Positions 25,073 to 37,618 of a stretch of 64,000 bases of DNA are shown in pieces. Position 1 is the stretch's first letter, and each line of letters begins with the position of its first letter. The position numbers and the translations under genes were made by a program. The stretch comes from Mangifera indica (lineage: Eukaryota > Streptophyta > Magnoliopsida > Sapindales > Anacardiaceae), in assembly GCF_011075055.1 (NCBI RefSeq), contig NC_058137.1, positions 21,561,463 through 21,625,462 on the forward strand, read 5' to 3'. The notes beneath the pieces are model-generated. The model was given only the letters and a program-made list of their open reading frames with translations, had not been told where the DNA came from and searched no databases.

Positions 25073-26227
25073 ATTTTGGCTACATTTCTTACCTTTTACT
25101 CTCTTCAGGTCAAAATTTGCCAACTTCTTCAGTGATAATTTGAAGAATAAATCGAAATCAGAAATATTGAAGGTAGAAACAATTTAAGGAACCGCACAAT
25201 TTGCTAAGGTTTGGCTCACTGACACTTGAATACCCTTTAGCTTTCAAAATGATATTTCCATCGACTACTAAAATTTATAAATTTGCAAAGATCAAATGAT
25301 ATTTTTGTTATTGCAAAATATATATTATAAAATTAGTATCATTTACACACCTCAAATGCAAACAAATTAGCCTAACCAACATTAAAAAATTTCAATTAAA
25401 ATTTTATACTCAATTGAAAAATTTCAAACCCTAATCAACACTAGGGACGATTTCAGTTTGAGAGATGCATTTTAGATTGTAAAATTCAAAAACAAAACTA
25501 AGATAAACGATGTGTTTAAAATGTTGGAACCACATCATCTTAGGAAATTGTCTTTTGAAACTAAAGCATGGGAAAGTGTTCCGCCTTAATGTTTCTATCA
25601 AACAAATCTGGCATCAACTCACACCTTGTTTAAAACCTTTAATATTTTCATTTATGAGAACTTATACTCAATTCTCAAATATCATTTCATATAAAAGAAA
25701 ACAAAATTTCTAACCCTTGGTTTTACCATGAAACATAAGCACTTACAATTGTGAAAACTTACTCAATTCTCAAATATTATTTCATATGAAAACAAACAAA
25801 TCATCTAACCCTTCCTTTCACCATGAAACAGAAAAATAATTAATTCAAACACTTTCAAATATCAATAAAATTATGTATACTTAGAACTCAACATAAGTAC
25901 ATCTAGCATCACTCATCAAATTTTTAATTAGTCAAATATATATATAACCCTTTTTTTTAGGTTCACAATCATATAACATAAAATAGATATACAATTAATT
26001 AATATCTTAACGTAAATATAATAAAACTATACGTACACACTTTTAAATACATAAATTAATACACTTAATGTATTATCAGATGAATGAATATTATTTGGAT
26101 AATTTTAAACTAATGATAAAAGTAACACTCAATCGCATAATAACATATTGTATTCATTTATATACTAAAAAATATGTATATATAATATTACTCATTTAAA
26201 TATAATTAGTTAGATTTCACCTTAATT
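25071..26227. other. 3' flank of PUB24-type copy A, no gene
   Basis: AT-rich DNA matched closely by 37634-38788 in copy B. About 26040-26200 carries the common palindromic AT-rich MITE (ATAATGTATTATCAGATG ... ACTCAATCGCATAATAACA). The short open frame near 25510 is interrupted in copy B and is not counted as a gene. Confidence 0.5.
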
Positions 26228-27451
26228 TTATTTGATGAACTCTGTTAATATAGAGCCATTGAGACAAGGCGAATCCTTCCATTCTTCATAATGTAATCTC
26301 AAAATTTCTAGCGCTTTATCTTTCAAATAAGCTGGGGAATCAGCTTGAAGAACTTTACAAAGCTTCATAACAGCTCCAACTTTGAGCATTTCTTGAAGAA
26401 CCCAATCGTTCCCATCTGAAAATTTACTAATCGATGACAAAATCAAAATACCTCGATCGTCGCTCGCCGGCGAAACCCTTAGTATCCTCTTCGCCACCAC
26501 CGCGATGCCTCCTTCGTGGCTCAGGAACTGCGCGCGTCCATCTGCACAGCAACACAAATGAAACAATATGCCTAAAACAAGCTCCGTGATTCGCCTTTCT
26601 GGGGCTGTTAATTCAAGCTCAATGAGCTCAAAAACGGCCCCGTACCGCACCATTAAAACCCTATTTCTTCCCCACGGACAGGCGTCTAATAACACTTGTA
26701 AAGCTGCTATGATTCCTTGTTGATTTATCCGTTTCCGAAGAACCGAAATAATCTTCTGAAACAACCCCGGCTTCAGCCTCTCCAAAACGCCGGAACGCAC
26801 TGTTGAAATGACGCTTTTCAGCACGATCAAAGCATGAGATTTGACTACAAAATCATTTTCCATCTCAAGCCCTATAACCCACGTCAGAGCTTCAATGGTT
26901 TTTTCGATTTCAATCTGTTGAAGATTCGTTTCGCCTGAAGGAATTCGAAAAAAATGAAGAATACTCAACGCTTCTTCTAATCCATCCACTGATTTTCTTT
27001 CAAAACATGACTCTAAAAACGCTAAAATGGCTTTTGGCAATCCAGCCTCAGTCATGTACTTTCTGTTTCTTTCATTCTCCACCGCCAGACTTTCCAATTT
27101 CCTTAACGTCTGAATTTGATCGAGCTGCGGACGCCAGAGATCATTGATAAGTTTGATGAAGTGGAACTTGTTGAGAGGAGTCTTCGGCGTGGGGATTCGG
27201 TCGACGCCGAGGGCGGCATTTTCAGTGCACCAAGCTTGAATCAACCGGCGGAGAGTGTGATTTGGAGTTAAATCAGAGTCTCGTGGCAGAGGCTGTTTGG
27301 TGACTGGACAAGTCTTGTTTCTGCCTTTGAAAAGCCAATGTTCGATGCTTTCACGGTCGTAGGTGATCCCGGTAATAGCCGTGACGGGGTCCTTCATTAT
27401 TTGGAGAGAAATAGGGCAAATGAAATACTCAGGAACCTCGATATCTTCCAT
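26228..27451 (-). CDS. U-box E3 ubiquitin ligase, PUB24 type, tandem copy A
   Basis: Intronless, 407 residues. The U-box is at about residues 6-80 (YFICPISLQIMKDPV, GITYDRESIEHWLF, CPVTKQPLPRDSDLTPNH, LRRLIQAWC). The linker RIPTPKTPLNKF leads into about 300 residues of ARM-like helices. Its signature, including PVTKQPLP-DSDLTPNH, is closer to Arabidopsis PUB24 than to PUB22/23. Expected role: E3 ligase that restrains pattern-triggered immunity alongside PUB22/23. By eye it differs from copy B at 14 bases, 7 replacement and 7 silent. Replacements here versus B, in order along the protein: T/I, G/R, I/M, A/T, D/G, L/R, L/I. The Leu in KALEIL is probably new, because both copy B and the PUB22-type gene have KAREIL. 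The frame and U-box residues are intact, so it should be functional. Confidence 0.94.
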   Translation of the reverse strand: MEDIEVPEYFICPISLQIMKDPVTAITGITYDRESIEHWLFKGRNKTCPVTKQPLPRDSDLTPNHTLRRLIQAWCTENAALGVDRIPTPKTPLNKFHFIKLINDLWRPQLDQIQTLRKLESLAVENERNRKYMTEAGLPKAILAFLESCFERKSVDGLEEALSILHFFRIPSGETNLQQIEIEKTIEALTWVIGLEMENDFVVKSHALIVLKSVISTVRSGVLERLKPGLFQKIISVLRKRINQQGIIAALQVLLDACPWGRNRVLMVRYGAVFELIELELTAPERRITELVLGILFHLCCCADGRAQFLSHEGGIAVVAKRILRVSPASDDRGILILSSISKFSDGNDWVLQEMLKVGAVMKLCKVLQADSPAYLKDKALEILRLHYEEWKDSPCLNGSILTEFIK

Positions 27452-27850
27452 TGAAACAAAGTGAAGATGAAATCACAAAGAGGGTTGAATAAAATAAATA
27501 AAATTTATTTAAAAAAGGTTTTTATTGAGGAGATAATGAAGAATCTGATGGTGGAAATGGGCTAAAAGTTGAAAGTGTGTTAATGGTAAGAGAAAGCGGC
27601 CACCGGCTAATTCATGTGTGACGATATATATAATTTTCTAGGGCATCAAATTCATTCCAACGGAGGCTTCAGTGGTCAAAGAATTAGAAAAGCTATGAGA
27701 ATAGGTTTACCCGTATGCAAATCCAAGTTTCACGTAATCGTCGGTTTATCTACGATACTTTTTATTTGTTTTTTAATCTGGGTAAAAAGAGGAGTTGACC
27801 GTACTTATGTTGAGATTCAAAGTTTCAAACAGTACCTTCGCAGGTAGGCA
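27452..27850 (-). promoter_or_regulatory. PUB24-type promoter, copy A, two W-box cores
   Basis: W-box cores lie at 27674-27679 (minus) and 27795-27800 (plus). Both TTGAC cores are kept in copy B; the second is TTGACC here and TTGACT there. A 77-codon plus-strand open frame (27614-27847) covers this stretch but differs between the copies in a neutral-looking way (see rejected items). No clear TATA box was found. Confidence 0.4.
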
Positions 27851-27920
27851 ACACGGCGTAGATAGATTTCCCCACCACCAAAAATGAGTGGTGAAGGTTG
27901 AATTTAAGATGTTACATATC

Positions 27921-28210
27921 GGCCAAATGCCTTTGCCACCCGAATTTTGATAAAATCATAGTATTTCATCATTTAAATTTAAAAAATTTATTTATCTACT
28001 CATTATTGAATTTTGTTAATGAAAATCGTTATTTAGTAAGGTAAGAAGATCATTTTGCCCTGAAAACTTTTAATTTGTTATCCATTACCTGAACCCTTTC
28101 GTTTCCATCCCAATCGTCCACCCAAGCCCCTCGCCACCACCAGTAGCTCCAAGTAAAAGCCTACCATTATCTCCATTACTGCCACCCCTACCAATGACCC
28201 ATTTTCATTT
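27921..28210. mobile_element. Mutator-like MITE, left end only, copy A
   Basis: ggccaaatgcctttgccacc begins a stretch with the inner words of the M3/M4/M5 group (TTTATTTATCTACTCATTATTGA). No right end was found. The counterpart is at 40479 in copy B, so truncation preceded the duplication. Confidence 0.45.
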
Positions 28211-30032
28211 TCATCATCTTTGATAAAATATAAATTATTTTAGATTTATGATATATTCAAATATATGAATGATACACGAATTTATATTTATCATGGATCT
28301 TATATAAAGAAATACAAATAAATATATAATAATATAAATAAATAAATAAATATATATATATATATATATTTAAAATATATGCTAACTTAAAACCATATAT
28401 TTAGAATATATTTTCTTTTATATTAATTGTTACATCATCATTAATAATAAAAAATTATCAAAATATTTTATTAATAATATCAATTATAAAAAAAATATTA
28501 CTAGAGTAATATTTAATTACTTTGAATTAAACACTTTGTTATTACTACTCTAAAAACAAATTAACGATTTGTGTTGTTCATATTTTTAAAGGGCAAGGGA
28601 TGTGTTATAATTATTGGCTAAAAATTACGCGGTTTATGGAAAACATCCACCTTAACCTGAAACAATTCTATCTTCAAGACTCATCATAAAATAATGATAC
28701 TTTTTAAGTAAAATCTACCACAACAAGTCTAGTTATTACAATTGGATATGAATGATACTCAACTAAATCACAGTAATTATAACGTGAAAATTGATTAATA
28801 TTATGTATATTTATTCTGTGTAAATAAATAGATATATATTTATATGTATCATTATGTGATTAGATGTTATTTTATCTCTAATTCAAAATCCTTCAATCAC
28901 CTGATAATATATATAAATATATATCTATTTTGCCAAAATACATACGTGTAATTTTATTGATGAAAATTTGGGGTCAGCTAACATAAATATTATTGATTTA
29001 ACCTTCTTCATTTATTTCACTCATTTTCTATTATACTTAACAATAACAAGTAGTATTATATATGTAACTTTTGTATATTAATAATGATGTGTTATCATTT
29101 GATTAGATAATTAAAAATTAAAAATAAATCAATATTCAATCATATGATAATACATTATTATTTGTGTATATAATTTTATTAAACAATAACACGAGAGTCT
29201 TTTATCATCAGAGAAATTAATAAAATTTTTGTGATTAAGCTCAACTCGCCCGTTAATTATAATATAAATATAATAGAAATAGGGGATCGATTAACTAAAT
29301 AAACTAATCTAACGTCGACTTGGCTCAATATTGTTCTTCGAGTATATAAAACAAAACCAAATCTAAAATAATATTTTTTGTCTGCTTAACTTATACCGTG
29401 TCAATTGGTTGCTTTATATGAATTAATTGCGCACTATGATAGCAGACACTGGTTACTTCAAAGAACTTTTTTGAAAAATTAATTTTAAATAGATGTGTCT
29501 ATATAGTATATAATACAAATTATTGTTTATAAATTAGTAGTAGGTAATACTATTCATATATATTTTAAGAATATAAATAAATACATATTTATATGTGTTA
29601 TTATATTATTAGATATTATTTTAAATTTTAATTTAAAATTATCTAATTACATAATAATATACATCAAATATATATATCTATTTGTATATGAAAAATATAT
29701 ATGTATAATTTTATTGTTTTTCTATTTATATTAAAACATATTGTTTGTAAGAAAATTTTGTATATGGGATATTATTTATAATAATTTTAGTTTATCCTTG
29801 TTTAGAGAAATTTTTTAGCTAAAATTAGGAAATTGAAAATTTTACCCACTTCTGAACTTGCTTATATAGATTTATTTAACTTTTTTTTTTCGTTAAACAT
29901 TTATATCATAAATTTAAATTTTCCCAAAATATAAACCCTTATTAAAAAAAATCAGATCAATTTTAATTTGGGTCCATATACCAAATTAGCTAAATGTAAG
30001 TAGCTGTATGCATGAACCATCATTTTCAATTT
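28211..30032. other. AT-rich intergenic DNA with two common MITE copies
   Basis: No gene. Two members of the palindromic AT-rich family lie at about 28795-28965 and 29544-29720, both with the core TTATTTTAAATT / ATTCAAAATC-CAATCAC-TGATAATAT. A short AT run is at 28346-28370. Confidence 0.5.
28795..28965. mobile_element. Palindromic AT-rich MITE
   Basis: The core reads GATGTTATTTTATCTCTAAT then TCAATCACCTGATAATATAT, with outer words TATGTATATTTATT and its reverse complement at the right. The same design occurs at 26040, 29544, 34170, 54563 and 62026, and at the equivalent copy B sites (for example 41353-41530). It is a non-autonomous DNA element of undetermined superfamily. Confidence 0.55.
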
Positions 30033-30570
30033 GGCCAATTGATTGTTTTCCACCCAAGGTTTGATGTAAACCTAATTTCTTATTTGTTAATTATAAAAAA
30101 TTCAAATATTTATCCATTCGTTAAATTTTATTGTTACTGTTAAAAGTAAAATTATTATTTATTAAAACATTTAAAAGACTAAAAATTTATCATAATTCTC
30201 CCTTTCAAGTTTAAAAATCTAATAAATTTTTCTCTATTTAAAATTTGAGAAATCAACATTTTCCCTTAAGGTTCTTTTAGCCACCACTGTCGGCTATTAG
30301 AGATGGTGAAGATGACGTTCTTCCTTTCTCTCAGTTTCTCTCTCGATCACACTCAATTTTTAACCATTATTAATTGATAAAAGCAAATCATTTATCTTTA
30401 AACAAAGATAATATGTTGTCTTTGTTTTTTTTTAAATATCTTGATAAATGATAATTTTATTCTTGATAATAATAATAAAATTTAATAAATTTTTTTTTTT
30501 AATTTTTAATAATTAACAAAGAAGACATTAGGTTCGTATTAAAACTTGGGTGGGGAATAGTCGCACGGCC
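30033..30570. mobile_element. Mutator-like MITE M5, perfect 9-bp TSD, copy A
   Basis: The target duplication tttcaattt lies at 30024-30032 and 30571-30579. The ends are ggccaattgattgttttcca and, on the other strand, ggccgtgcgactattcccca. 538 bp, matching M3 and M4 in length. The counterpart in copy B is at 42621-43159; a third, decayed copy lies near 46045-46250. Confidence 0.8.
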
Positions 30571-30849
30571 TTTCAATTTAAAGTAGAGAGTGTGATGCAT
30601 GCACCGCAAAATTGGTCAAAAATTCAAAAGTGACAGACTCTATGGGGTCAAGTAAATTGACACTAACATTATTGATTCTCATTTTCTCAATTTAATGGCC
30701 AGCTCCATCATTGCATTCATTCAACTTTCAATCCTACTTACAACCTTCATTCTTAGCCCTTATTCAACTTTCATTTTTTAGAAATCTTTGTTCTAAAGCT
30801 TTACGTTGCCTTGTATTGTCAAAATCACCATACGCGTATCTATCACGCG

Positions 30850-31800
30850 TATTATTATAAAATTAAAACTTTTTTGAAAAACTAAATAAGACGAACGAAG
30901 AAAGTAACAATAATATTTTCTTTTTTGTTATGATTAGAAAAACTTGTTCAATTTTGTTAAATTGATAAATCTTTTGGGACGCAAAGATTAGATTTATAAC
31001 CTCTAAACTAATTAAATAAATCAAAACAAAAAATGTATGCTATAATGTCAAGAGAATACTCTAGATCCAACTCATTACATAACCCCGTCTAATTGTTTAT
31101 CAAGCAACTCAGTCATTCAAAATTGAAAGACACAATTTGCTATAGACTAGGAAAGGGTAAATGAAAACATAAAAACACGTTTGAATGCTTTTGCTCAATT
31201 CTTCTCTTTCTTGTGTAACAACTGTATGACGAACTAACAGCCTCTGTTAACATTCTTTGCTCATCTAACAGAAACATCAAACATCTGTTAGTCTAAAAGT
31301 TGAAAAGAAAAACACCTTCATTCTTCACATTCTCCCTCTTGTCTAGCATGTGATGTATAAACTTGATAGAAGAATGAAGTTCTGCCATCCAAAAACAAAG
31401 AAACACCATACATAAATGAAAAATTCCCTCCTCCCACAAGCAACAGCCTATACTGTAATTTCCTCAAACACAACACAACAAAACCATAATCATCAAGTCT
31501 AATAACTTCTCAAATCAACATAGAAATTAATTTCTTCCATAATCTAAGTTAATTTCTCAAACAATAAAATAAGAATCCAACAACTCAACAGATAATACAG
31601 ATTATTTTTTCCAACATATTTGCAGTTAGAAATTTTGTGGGTACATACTGAATGGACACCAATTTAGCTGCTATTTGCTCTCTCACATGATGAATATTAA
31701 TTTCTATATGTATTCTCCTTCCATGAAAGACAAAATTGGCAACCAAAGAACATGTACTTACCAATACAGAAAAATGGGTTTTAACTTGTAATGAGAGCAA
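30850..31800 (-). mobile_element. Ty1/copia relic: RNase H tail, polypurine tract and 3' LTR, copy A
   Basis: On the minus strand 31800-31585 reads LVANFVFHGRRIHIEINIHH, VREQIAAKLVSIQYVPTKFL, TANMLEK. This is the end of a copia reverse transcriptase/RNase H domain (family pattern: NPVFHxRTKHIExxxHFVR...YVPTxxQxADxxTK) with the final ADxxTK lost. About 240 bases further along is AAGAGGGAGAATGTGAAG, a typical copia polypurine tract and LTR start, near 31346-31326. The LTR should extend to lower coordinates, but its far end is not resolved. No complete gag-pol is present. Confidence 0.7.
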
Positions 31801-32639
31801 ATTGTTTTTAAAAGTGCAATATTTATGGTTAAAGAGTTTTAATAACGAAAAAAATCATATAGTTGTTTATCATTATAGTTTTGTTTGTTAAAATTATTAA
31901 TAACAAGAAAAAAAATCTTATAGTTAATATAAATAACATACGATCATTAAAAATAAAAATAACAATAAATATTTTTATCATTAAAATAATGTCTTTGGTC
32001 TTTAAAAATTATAATAATGATGAATATCTTTATTGTTTAACAATATTTGCCGATAATATCAATAACGAATATTTCCATTGCTATAAGTAAATTTACTAAG
32101 TCACTAAATATAATATCAACGATAAGTACTTTCGATGTAATAACTATATATTCACCACTCATTAAAAATGTAATAATGATAAATATCTCTATCATAATAT
32201 CTATTTATCAGTCATTAAAATATTGATGAATATTTCATTTTTATGGTAAAAGGAATATTAGTAGCAAAATTTTGATTCTCAAAAAAAGATTGTTGATATT
32301 GGTTATGTACTAATTACAATTATTTTATGGTCATCCATATGATCAATCTAAAGATCATAAAAACTGAAGGAAAAAAAAAGTGTAGATGTCATATTATGAT
32401 AATATTTTCTTATAATCAAAACGAAAAACTTGTTATAATTAACATAAGAATCTATGTATTATACATAACTAATACAAATGTTTCATGTTTGATTTGTATC
32501 TTCAAGTGCTTACAAATTATAAAAAGAGAGGATATAATTAAAATGTGTTTAACATATAGATCGAATTAACCATGATTCTTTACATTCAAACATATTTCTT
32601 TTTTCTCTCACAAACTAATTATTTGTAGCAACCTACATT
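31801..32639. other. AT-rich repeat of unknown type, present three times
   Basis: Very AT-rich, with recurring ATTAATAAC, AATAATGATGAATAT and CACTCATTAAAAATGTAAT words. It recurs at about 44416-45270 and 47560-48400 with short indels. The open frames in it differ between the copies and are not coding. It may be the interior of the copia relic or a separate element. Confidence 0.45.
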
Positions 32640-33790
32640 AAAGGTCCTACCCTTCAATGGAAGTGCTACTCACTCAAACTAAACATACAATTTAAACAAC
32701 TTAAAATATTCACATATAAAGAAAAATAATGAAAATATCTTTGATATTAATAAAACGCGGAATAAACTCCGAGGTTCATAAAATAAAAAGTCCGATATTC
32801 AAAGTAGCATCATCATCAAATAACATCCAAAGTGCGTGTACATAAATGAAATCACTAGGCGTTGAACATAAATCACAAATCATAATAGGAGTCCCCATTA
32901 TACTCCATCTCGGCTGATTATAGTTACTTTGGCATCATCACTTTACCTTTTACTACAAAACAACCAGAAAAGAGAGTGCGTGACAAATTACTCAACAATT
33001 AGGAGCATCTATCCTACATAACATTATCAAATTCTTTTCCCTATTCTCTACTTATCTCACATTCCTAATACATCGATTCTCTCATCATTTAGGGTTTATT
33101 TTTATCCTTCCCTGAATGATATAGAATGCGTTGCATGTACATCATTTATTCTCTTTATCTTCTGTCGTATTTTATTTCACCTTTATATCAATCGGTTTGG
33201 ATTGAAATAGAGATTTGATACCCTAATTATATAACTACTCTCTTAGGTTATATATAAACTTGTCTTGACATTATTTTCTGGACACCCATCTATAGACTTT
33301 TTCCTTCCTTTACGCCATAATTTCTATCAAAAATATTATCATGAATATTAAATTTCACTCACATATCATGTAATATTCGACTAATTTTCTAAACTTTATC
33401 TCTCTTAATGTGTAACAACCGGACAATTTGATTTCCAAATGTCAATTGAAGTTTGAAGGCGGTGGATTCTTTACGAGGTTCAATTTCTACGGCCAAATAT
33501 ATCGGCTGGTCCTACAAACTCTTACTTTGAATCCAGGTTTTTCAAAGTCAACCAGTTTTGTTTGTTTTTGGAACATTAATTCATGAATTTAATTTATATA
33601 TATTTTTCAACAATACTGTTGGTAATACGCCGGATAAGAACAAAACATCGAAGAATAAATTGGCTAATAAAAGTTAAAACAAACAGAAGTCTTCAACATT
33701 TTTCCAAAATAAAAGAACTCACCACCGCTCACTTCAACAACTAGATAAATGCTCTTTCAATAATTAATGCCTAATTTTCTGCAACACTCT
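32640..33790. mobile_element. LTR-like segment, possibly Ty3 type, copy A
   Basis: TGTAACAACCGGACAATTTG at 33411 resembles the start of many plant Ty3-type LTRs. The preceding 0.8 kb contains words commonly seen in LTRs (AACGCGGAATAAACTCC, CACTAGGCG). The counterpart is at about 48400-49520 and is well conserved. No coding domain or paired LTR was found, so class and orientation are uncertain. Confidence 0.3.
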
Positions 33791-34169
33791 TAAACATCAA
33801 CCTACTATTCTGATAATGGATCTCTTGTAACCATTATTAAAAATACAGCTAGCCTTGATGCATACCAGCGTCGAGAAAAAAAATTTTAACATTAAGCAGA
33901 CCTTCCCTGACGCTATAAAAGTCTCAACTCAACAACTCGATGACATATTCTTGTTGACTGCATTAGTGTCATCGACACACTCCCAAAGCCATGCAAACGA
34001 TGGTGTGAGGAGTACGTTGCTCTATTGAATTGATATATTGAAAGTCAAATAATTTCAATCTGATAGTTGTAAAACTTATACCGAATGGGTTTGATGAATG
34101 ATTTTTTATTCTCAAAAGTAATATAAAATTTGGAAGTCTATAGATTAATCAATATATGAATGATTTTTA

Positions 34170-34300
34170 GTAAAACTATGTATATTTAACGATGATATAT
34201 CATTATGTGAGTGATTGATTTTAAATTAAAATATAATAACATATAATCATGTGGTAACATATTATCATTAATACCCATAATAAGTATACATGACAACACT
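34170..34300. mobile_element. Palindromic AT-rich MITE
   Basis: GATATATCATTATGTGAGTG then TAAATTAAAATATAATAACA and TCATGTGGTAACATATTATC give the same core as the family at 28795. The counterpart in copy B is at about 49905-50035. Confidence 0.45.
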
Positions 34301-34559
34301 AGATGATTTTATTTGATGAATGTTGTGTGGTTGCCTGTGAGAGCTCCCTAAATATATTAAAAAATAATATTATTAATACCCATATTTTCTCTCTTTGACC
34401 TTATTTATTATTAAATTTTTAATTAATAAAATTATTTTTATTAATAATAGATAATAATTTTATATAATAATAATAATAATATATTATTATATAATTAAAT
34501 AATTTAAATTTTAAAATAAAATAATATTTAAAAACATAAAATTAATATATAAATTAATA

Positions 34560-35199
34560 CCTATTTCTATAAATTAACTCATTTTTCATCTTGGCTTTAA
34601 ATAGGTGAACTCTTTTGCCTCGATACTTGATGAAAATTTGGACTCGATAACAGAGCCCAAGGCTCGAATTAGTTGAGCCGGATTGTAAATTCCACAGCAA
34701 TTCTTCGAGTTTAAAAGCCTAGCCCAAATTCTGAGCTCTAAGTTCTGACGAAGAGCCACGAAGAGACATAGGGACAGAACTAAACCTGCTGATGCGAAAT
34801 CAAAACGAAGTAACTGTTCATCAGCATCAAGATTCGAAAGCGCCAAGGTATTTATTAATTTTTGAGCCATTTTTGTTTTGCACTTTTTATGTTTTATTCG
34901 TGAATTTATGTACTTTTTCGAAATCCATAATTAACTGTTTTATTTGTTATTTTTGCTTCAAGTTGAACTTAGTGTTTAGCTCTCAATTTACTGTTCTATC
35001 AAGATTAGCAAGTGGGTTTATCTTTATATACCGATTATATGCTGAAAAATATATATATGTGATGTGGGTTTTGTCAAATAATATATGTATCTCAGTAGTT
35101 CAGGTTCTTCAGTAGCTTTGTGGAGCCACTGTTTTGGCTAAGTTTGTGTTGCTTTTTGTGTTTTAAGTAATACCCATTTTCTGAAATGTGCATTTAATT
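34560..35199 (+). pseudogene. Detached promoter and first exon of the BTB gene (copy A)
   Basis: Nearly identical to 50290-50925, the 5' end of the intact BTB gene. It keeps the ATG-containing leader exon, ending at 34847 with the donor GTATTT, and about 350 bases of the first intron. The duplication border at 35199/35200 then cuts it off; the rest of the BTB gene is absent here. If still active, its transcript would run rightward into copy B, toward the 3' side of the minus-strand PUB24-type gene at 38789-40012. Confidence 0.7.
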
Positions 35200-37618
35200 C
35201 TTTTATATTTTTCGCTTAAACAATATAACTTCTAATCGGTTTTGAACACTTCTCACCTTTAACAACTGTGTCCAAACCAACAAGAAATTTGGTGATAAAA
35301 GAAATTGGGGACTTAAGGTTAAGTGTATGAACTTGGTCTATAAAATATAGCTGATGATGTCATTCTTTACTAAAATATACGAATGAATGTTCAATAGAAG
35401 CATTTTTGGTAAACGAAGTTTTCGGACGCCCCTAGTGGACAAATGTATGCCGTAAGATTAATTTAAAAAACACGTGAATAAATCTGGTACCGCAAGATTG
35501 GTCAACGTCAACTCCCAATGATGCAGATGCTTTGGCAGATACGTGTAAAGTAGGCAATTTATCTGTTTAATTTTTTGGTGGAAGCTCAGCTCTTGAATTG
35601 TATTGTAGGAGCTGATGCAGGAATCAGATTGAATTGTGATTTTAATTTTTAATATCGAGGATTTAAAAAATAATAAATAACAAAAATTAATAATATACAT
35701 TAGTCAACTGCTTAGCTATGTCCTGATCAAATTCAGAAACAGTTGTAGCACACGGTAATCCAACTGTAACGTGTCCCGCCGTCTTTTAGATATCCAACAA
35801 AATTAAAGTAAAAAGGCAATTTGGTCGGAAGAATTCTTTTACTTCACCGGTCTATCCATTTATATTTTTGTCGGCGCATGGAGACGCTTCCAGAGCCGTG
35901 TAATTTTTGTTGAATTAAATTAAATTTTTAGTTTGAAAAAAAATTATAAACTAAAACGAAATGATTTAATCAATTTAAACCTGAATAAAAAATATCAATT
36001 ATATTAAACGAATTTTTTATTAATTAGTTTTTTAATCAAATTTTAAAAAATTATTATATTTTATTTATTTCTATTTTTTCTAAAAATATGTTTAATGTTT
36101 TATTAATTTTCATTCAATTTTTTAAAAATCAGTTTTAAAAATTAAATAAACCGAAAAACTGATTTTTTTATATTTTTGAACCGGTATCTAAACTTATTTT
36201 TTATGTGATTTTCACACTGAAATATGTATAAGACATCCAGCAATTATCCTTTCAACATCTAATTTCATATAATTTAACCGAATTTAATTCATACCAAAAA
36301 ATCTAAATTTGATTAAAATTCAACACAAAAAATATATATAATCCAGAATTTAATTTTACAGAACAAGTGACATATATTCAACCTATATTATAATACCAAT
36401 GTTGGACAAATTTAAACAAAAACATGAACATGCCAATATTCTGTAATCTGTAATTTTGTAAAACTTTCATTCCCACGACCCCATTTTGCATTCCCGCACT
36501 GCCTGGATGGAGCATTTTCTTTTTCGTTTCATTCACAAGGAGGGGAGGCAATTTTGGAATTTTATTTTTATATATATACGGGTCAACTGTCTTTCAATTT
36601 TTCCTACAGTTGTCTTTTTAGCAGTTAAATACATCAGGTTAATTGTCTTTCAACTTTTTCCCCTATTGTCTTTTGACAGACAAATATATCGGATCAAATT
36701 GACTTATCATAGATAAACTCAAATCTAATAAAATCAAATTTCATGTTCACTGCATGTACCTGAATTTTTGGTAAAATTATTCCTGATAATCTGATATAAT
36801 AACAACCTTGATGTTTAAATATAATCTGATTTCCTTGAGGTTTTTGAAACAATAAACATTTATCTTCCTTGATGAATCATTACAAATTACATAGCCAAGC
36901 CGCGCAGGAAGGGCCCTTGCTTTCAGGGAAAATTCATCGGCCTTAATAAATATTGTGGGCCTGAGTGGTTCATACTTCATAACTGGATTTACGGGTTCAA
37001 TTTTGTTTAAATGGAAAGATACTATCAAAAGTAGGGTTAGAGTCACGCCAAACATATTTAAGTTCAAGTTTGAAAATTTAATATTTTCGAACTTAAGTTT
37101 TAGGAGTGTTCAGCTAATAAAACTCATAAACTTAAAAAATTCAATACGAGTTAACTAAAATGATATCGATTTAATGAATACGCATAAAACAATATTGTTT
37201 TAATATTAAATTGAGTTCAAAACTAGATTCAAGTTCAACTCTTCTTAAATAAGCTAAACTCGAACACCTTTGAAGTGATGTCGAGTTCGAGCTTGACTCT
37301 ACTAAAACGAATTTAAACTTAAGTTTAGTTTGAATTCAACCCTAACTAAAAGAGAAAATGTATATTTTAAAAAAAAATTATGACCAACTACACTTATGGT
37401 CATTCATTTAATTAGATCAAATCATTTTCCTCATCAATTTTCAAGAAGAAAACTATTATTTTAATTCTAGCGTGTCACCATATCAAACATCAATCTTTAA
37501 TCTTGTATTGACAACATAAATAAATTTTAAAAACTATACATACATGTCAGAAAAAAAAAAAACCATAAGAAATTGAGTTACTTACAAGAAAGAATGTGAA
37601 AAATATAATTGGGATGCT

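Larger units (their letters stand above)
20903..35199. repeat. Tandem duplication, copy A (about 14.3 kb)
   Basis: Starts at CTTTTATATTTTTCG (20903), which recurs at 35200 where copy B begins. Near-identical blocks follow in the same order: 20903-22633 with 35200-37010, and 24420-35199 with 37017-50925. Copy A holds a PUB24-type gene, MITEs, a copia relic, an LTR-like segment and the 5' end of the BTB gene, and stops inside the BTB first intron. It carries about 1.8 kb (22634-24419) absent from copy B. Confidence 0.9.

Noticed and set aside
27614..27847. 77-codon open frame upstream of PUB24 copy A, with an intact counterpart at 40175-40408
   Set aside because: It is intact in both copies, but by eye there are nine changes in 234 bases, five of them replacements, including I/K, I/S and R/C. 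This is the neutral pattern, with divergence three times that of the PUB24 coding region. I treat it as promoter sequence.
31863..32090. AT-rich open frames at 31863, 32327, 47607, 47746 and 48081
   Set aside because: Asn/Ile/Lys-rich translations of AT-rich DNA; the equivalent frames in the other duplicates are shifted or broken.
34586..34870. 94-codon minus-strand open frame, also at 50314-50598
   Set aside because: It is the antisense of the BTB leader exon. Conservation is explained by the recent duplication; no family resemblance.
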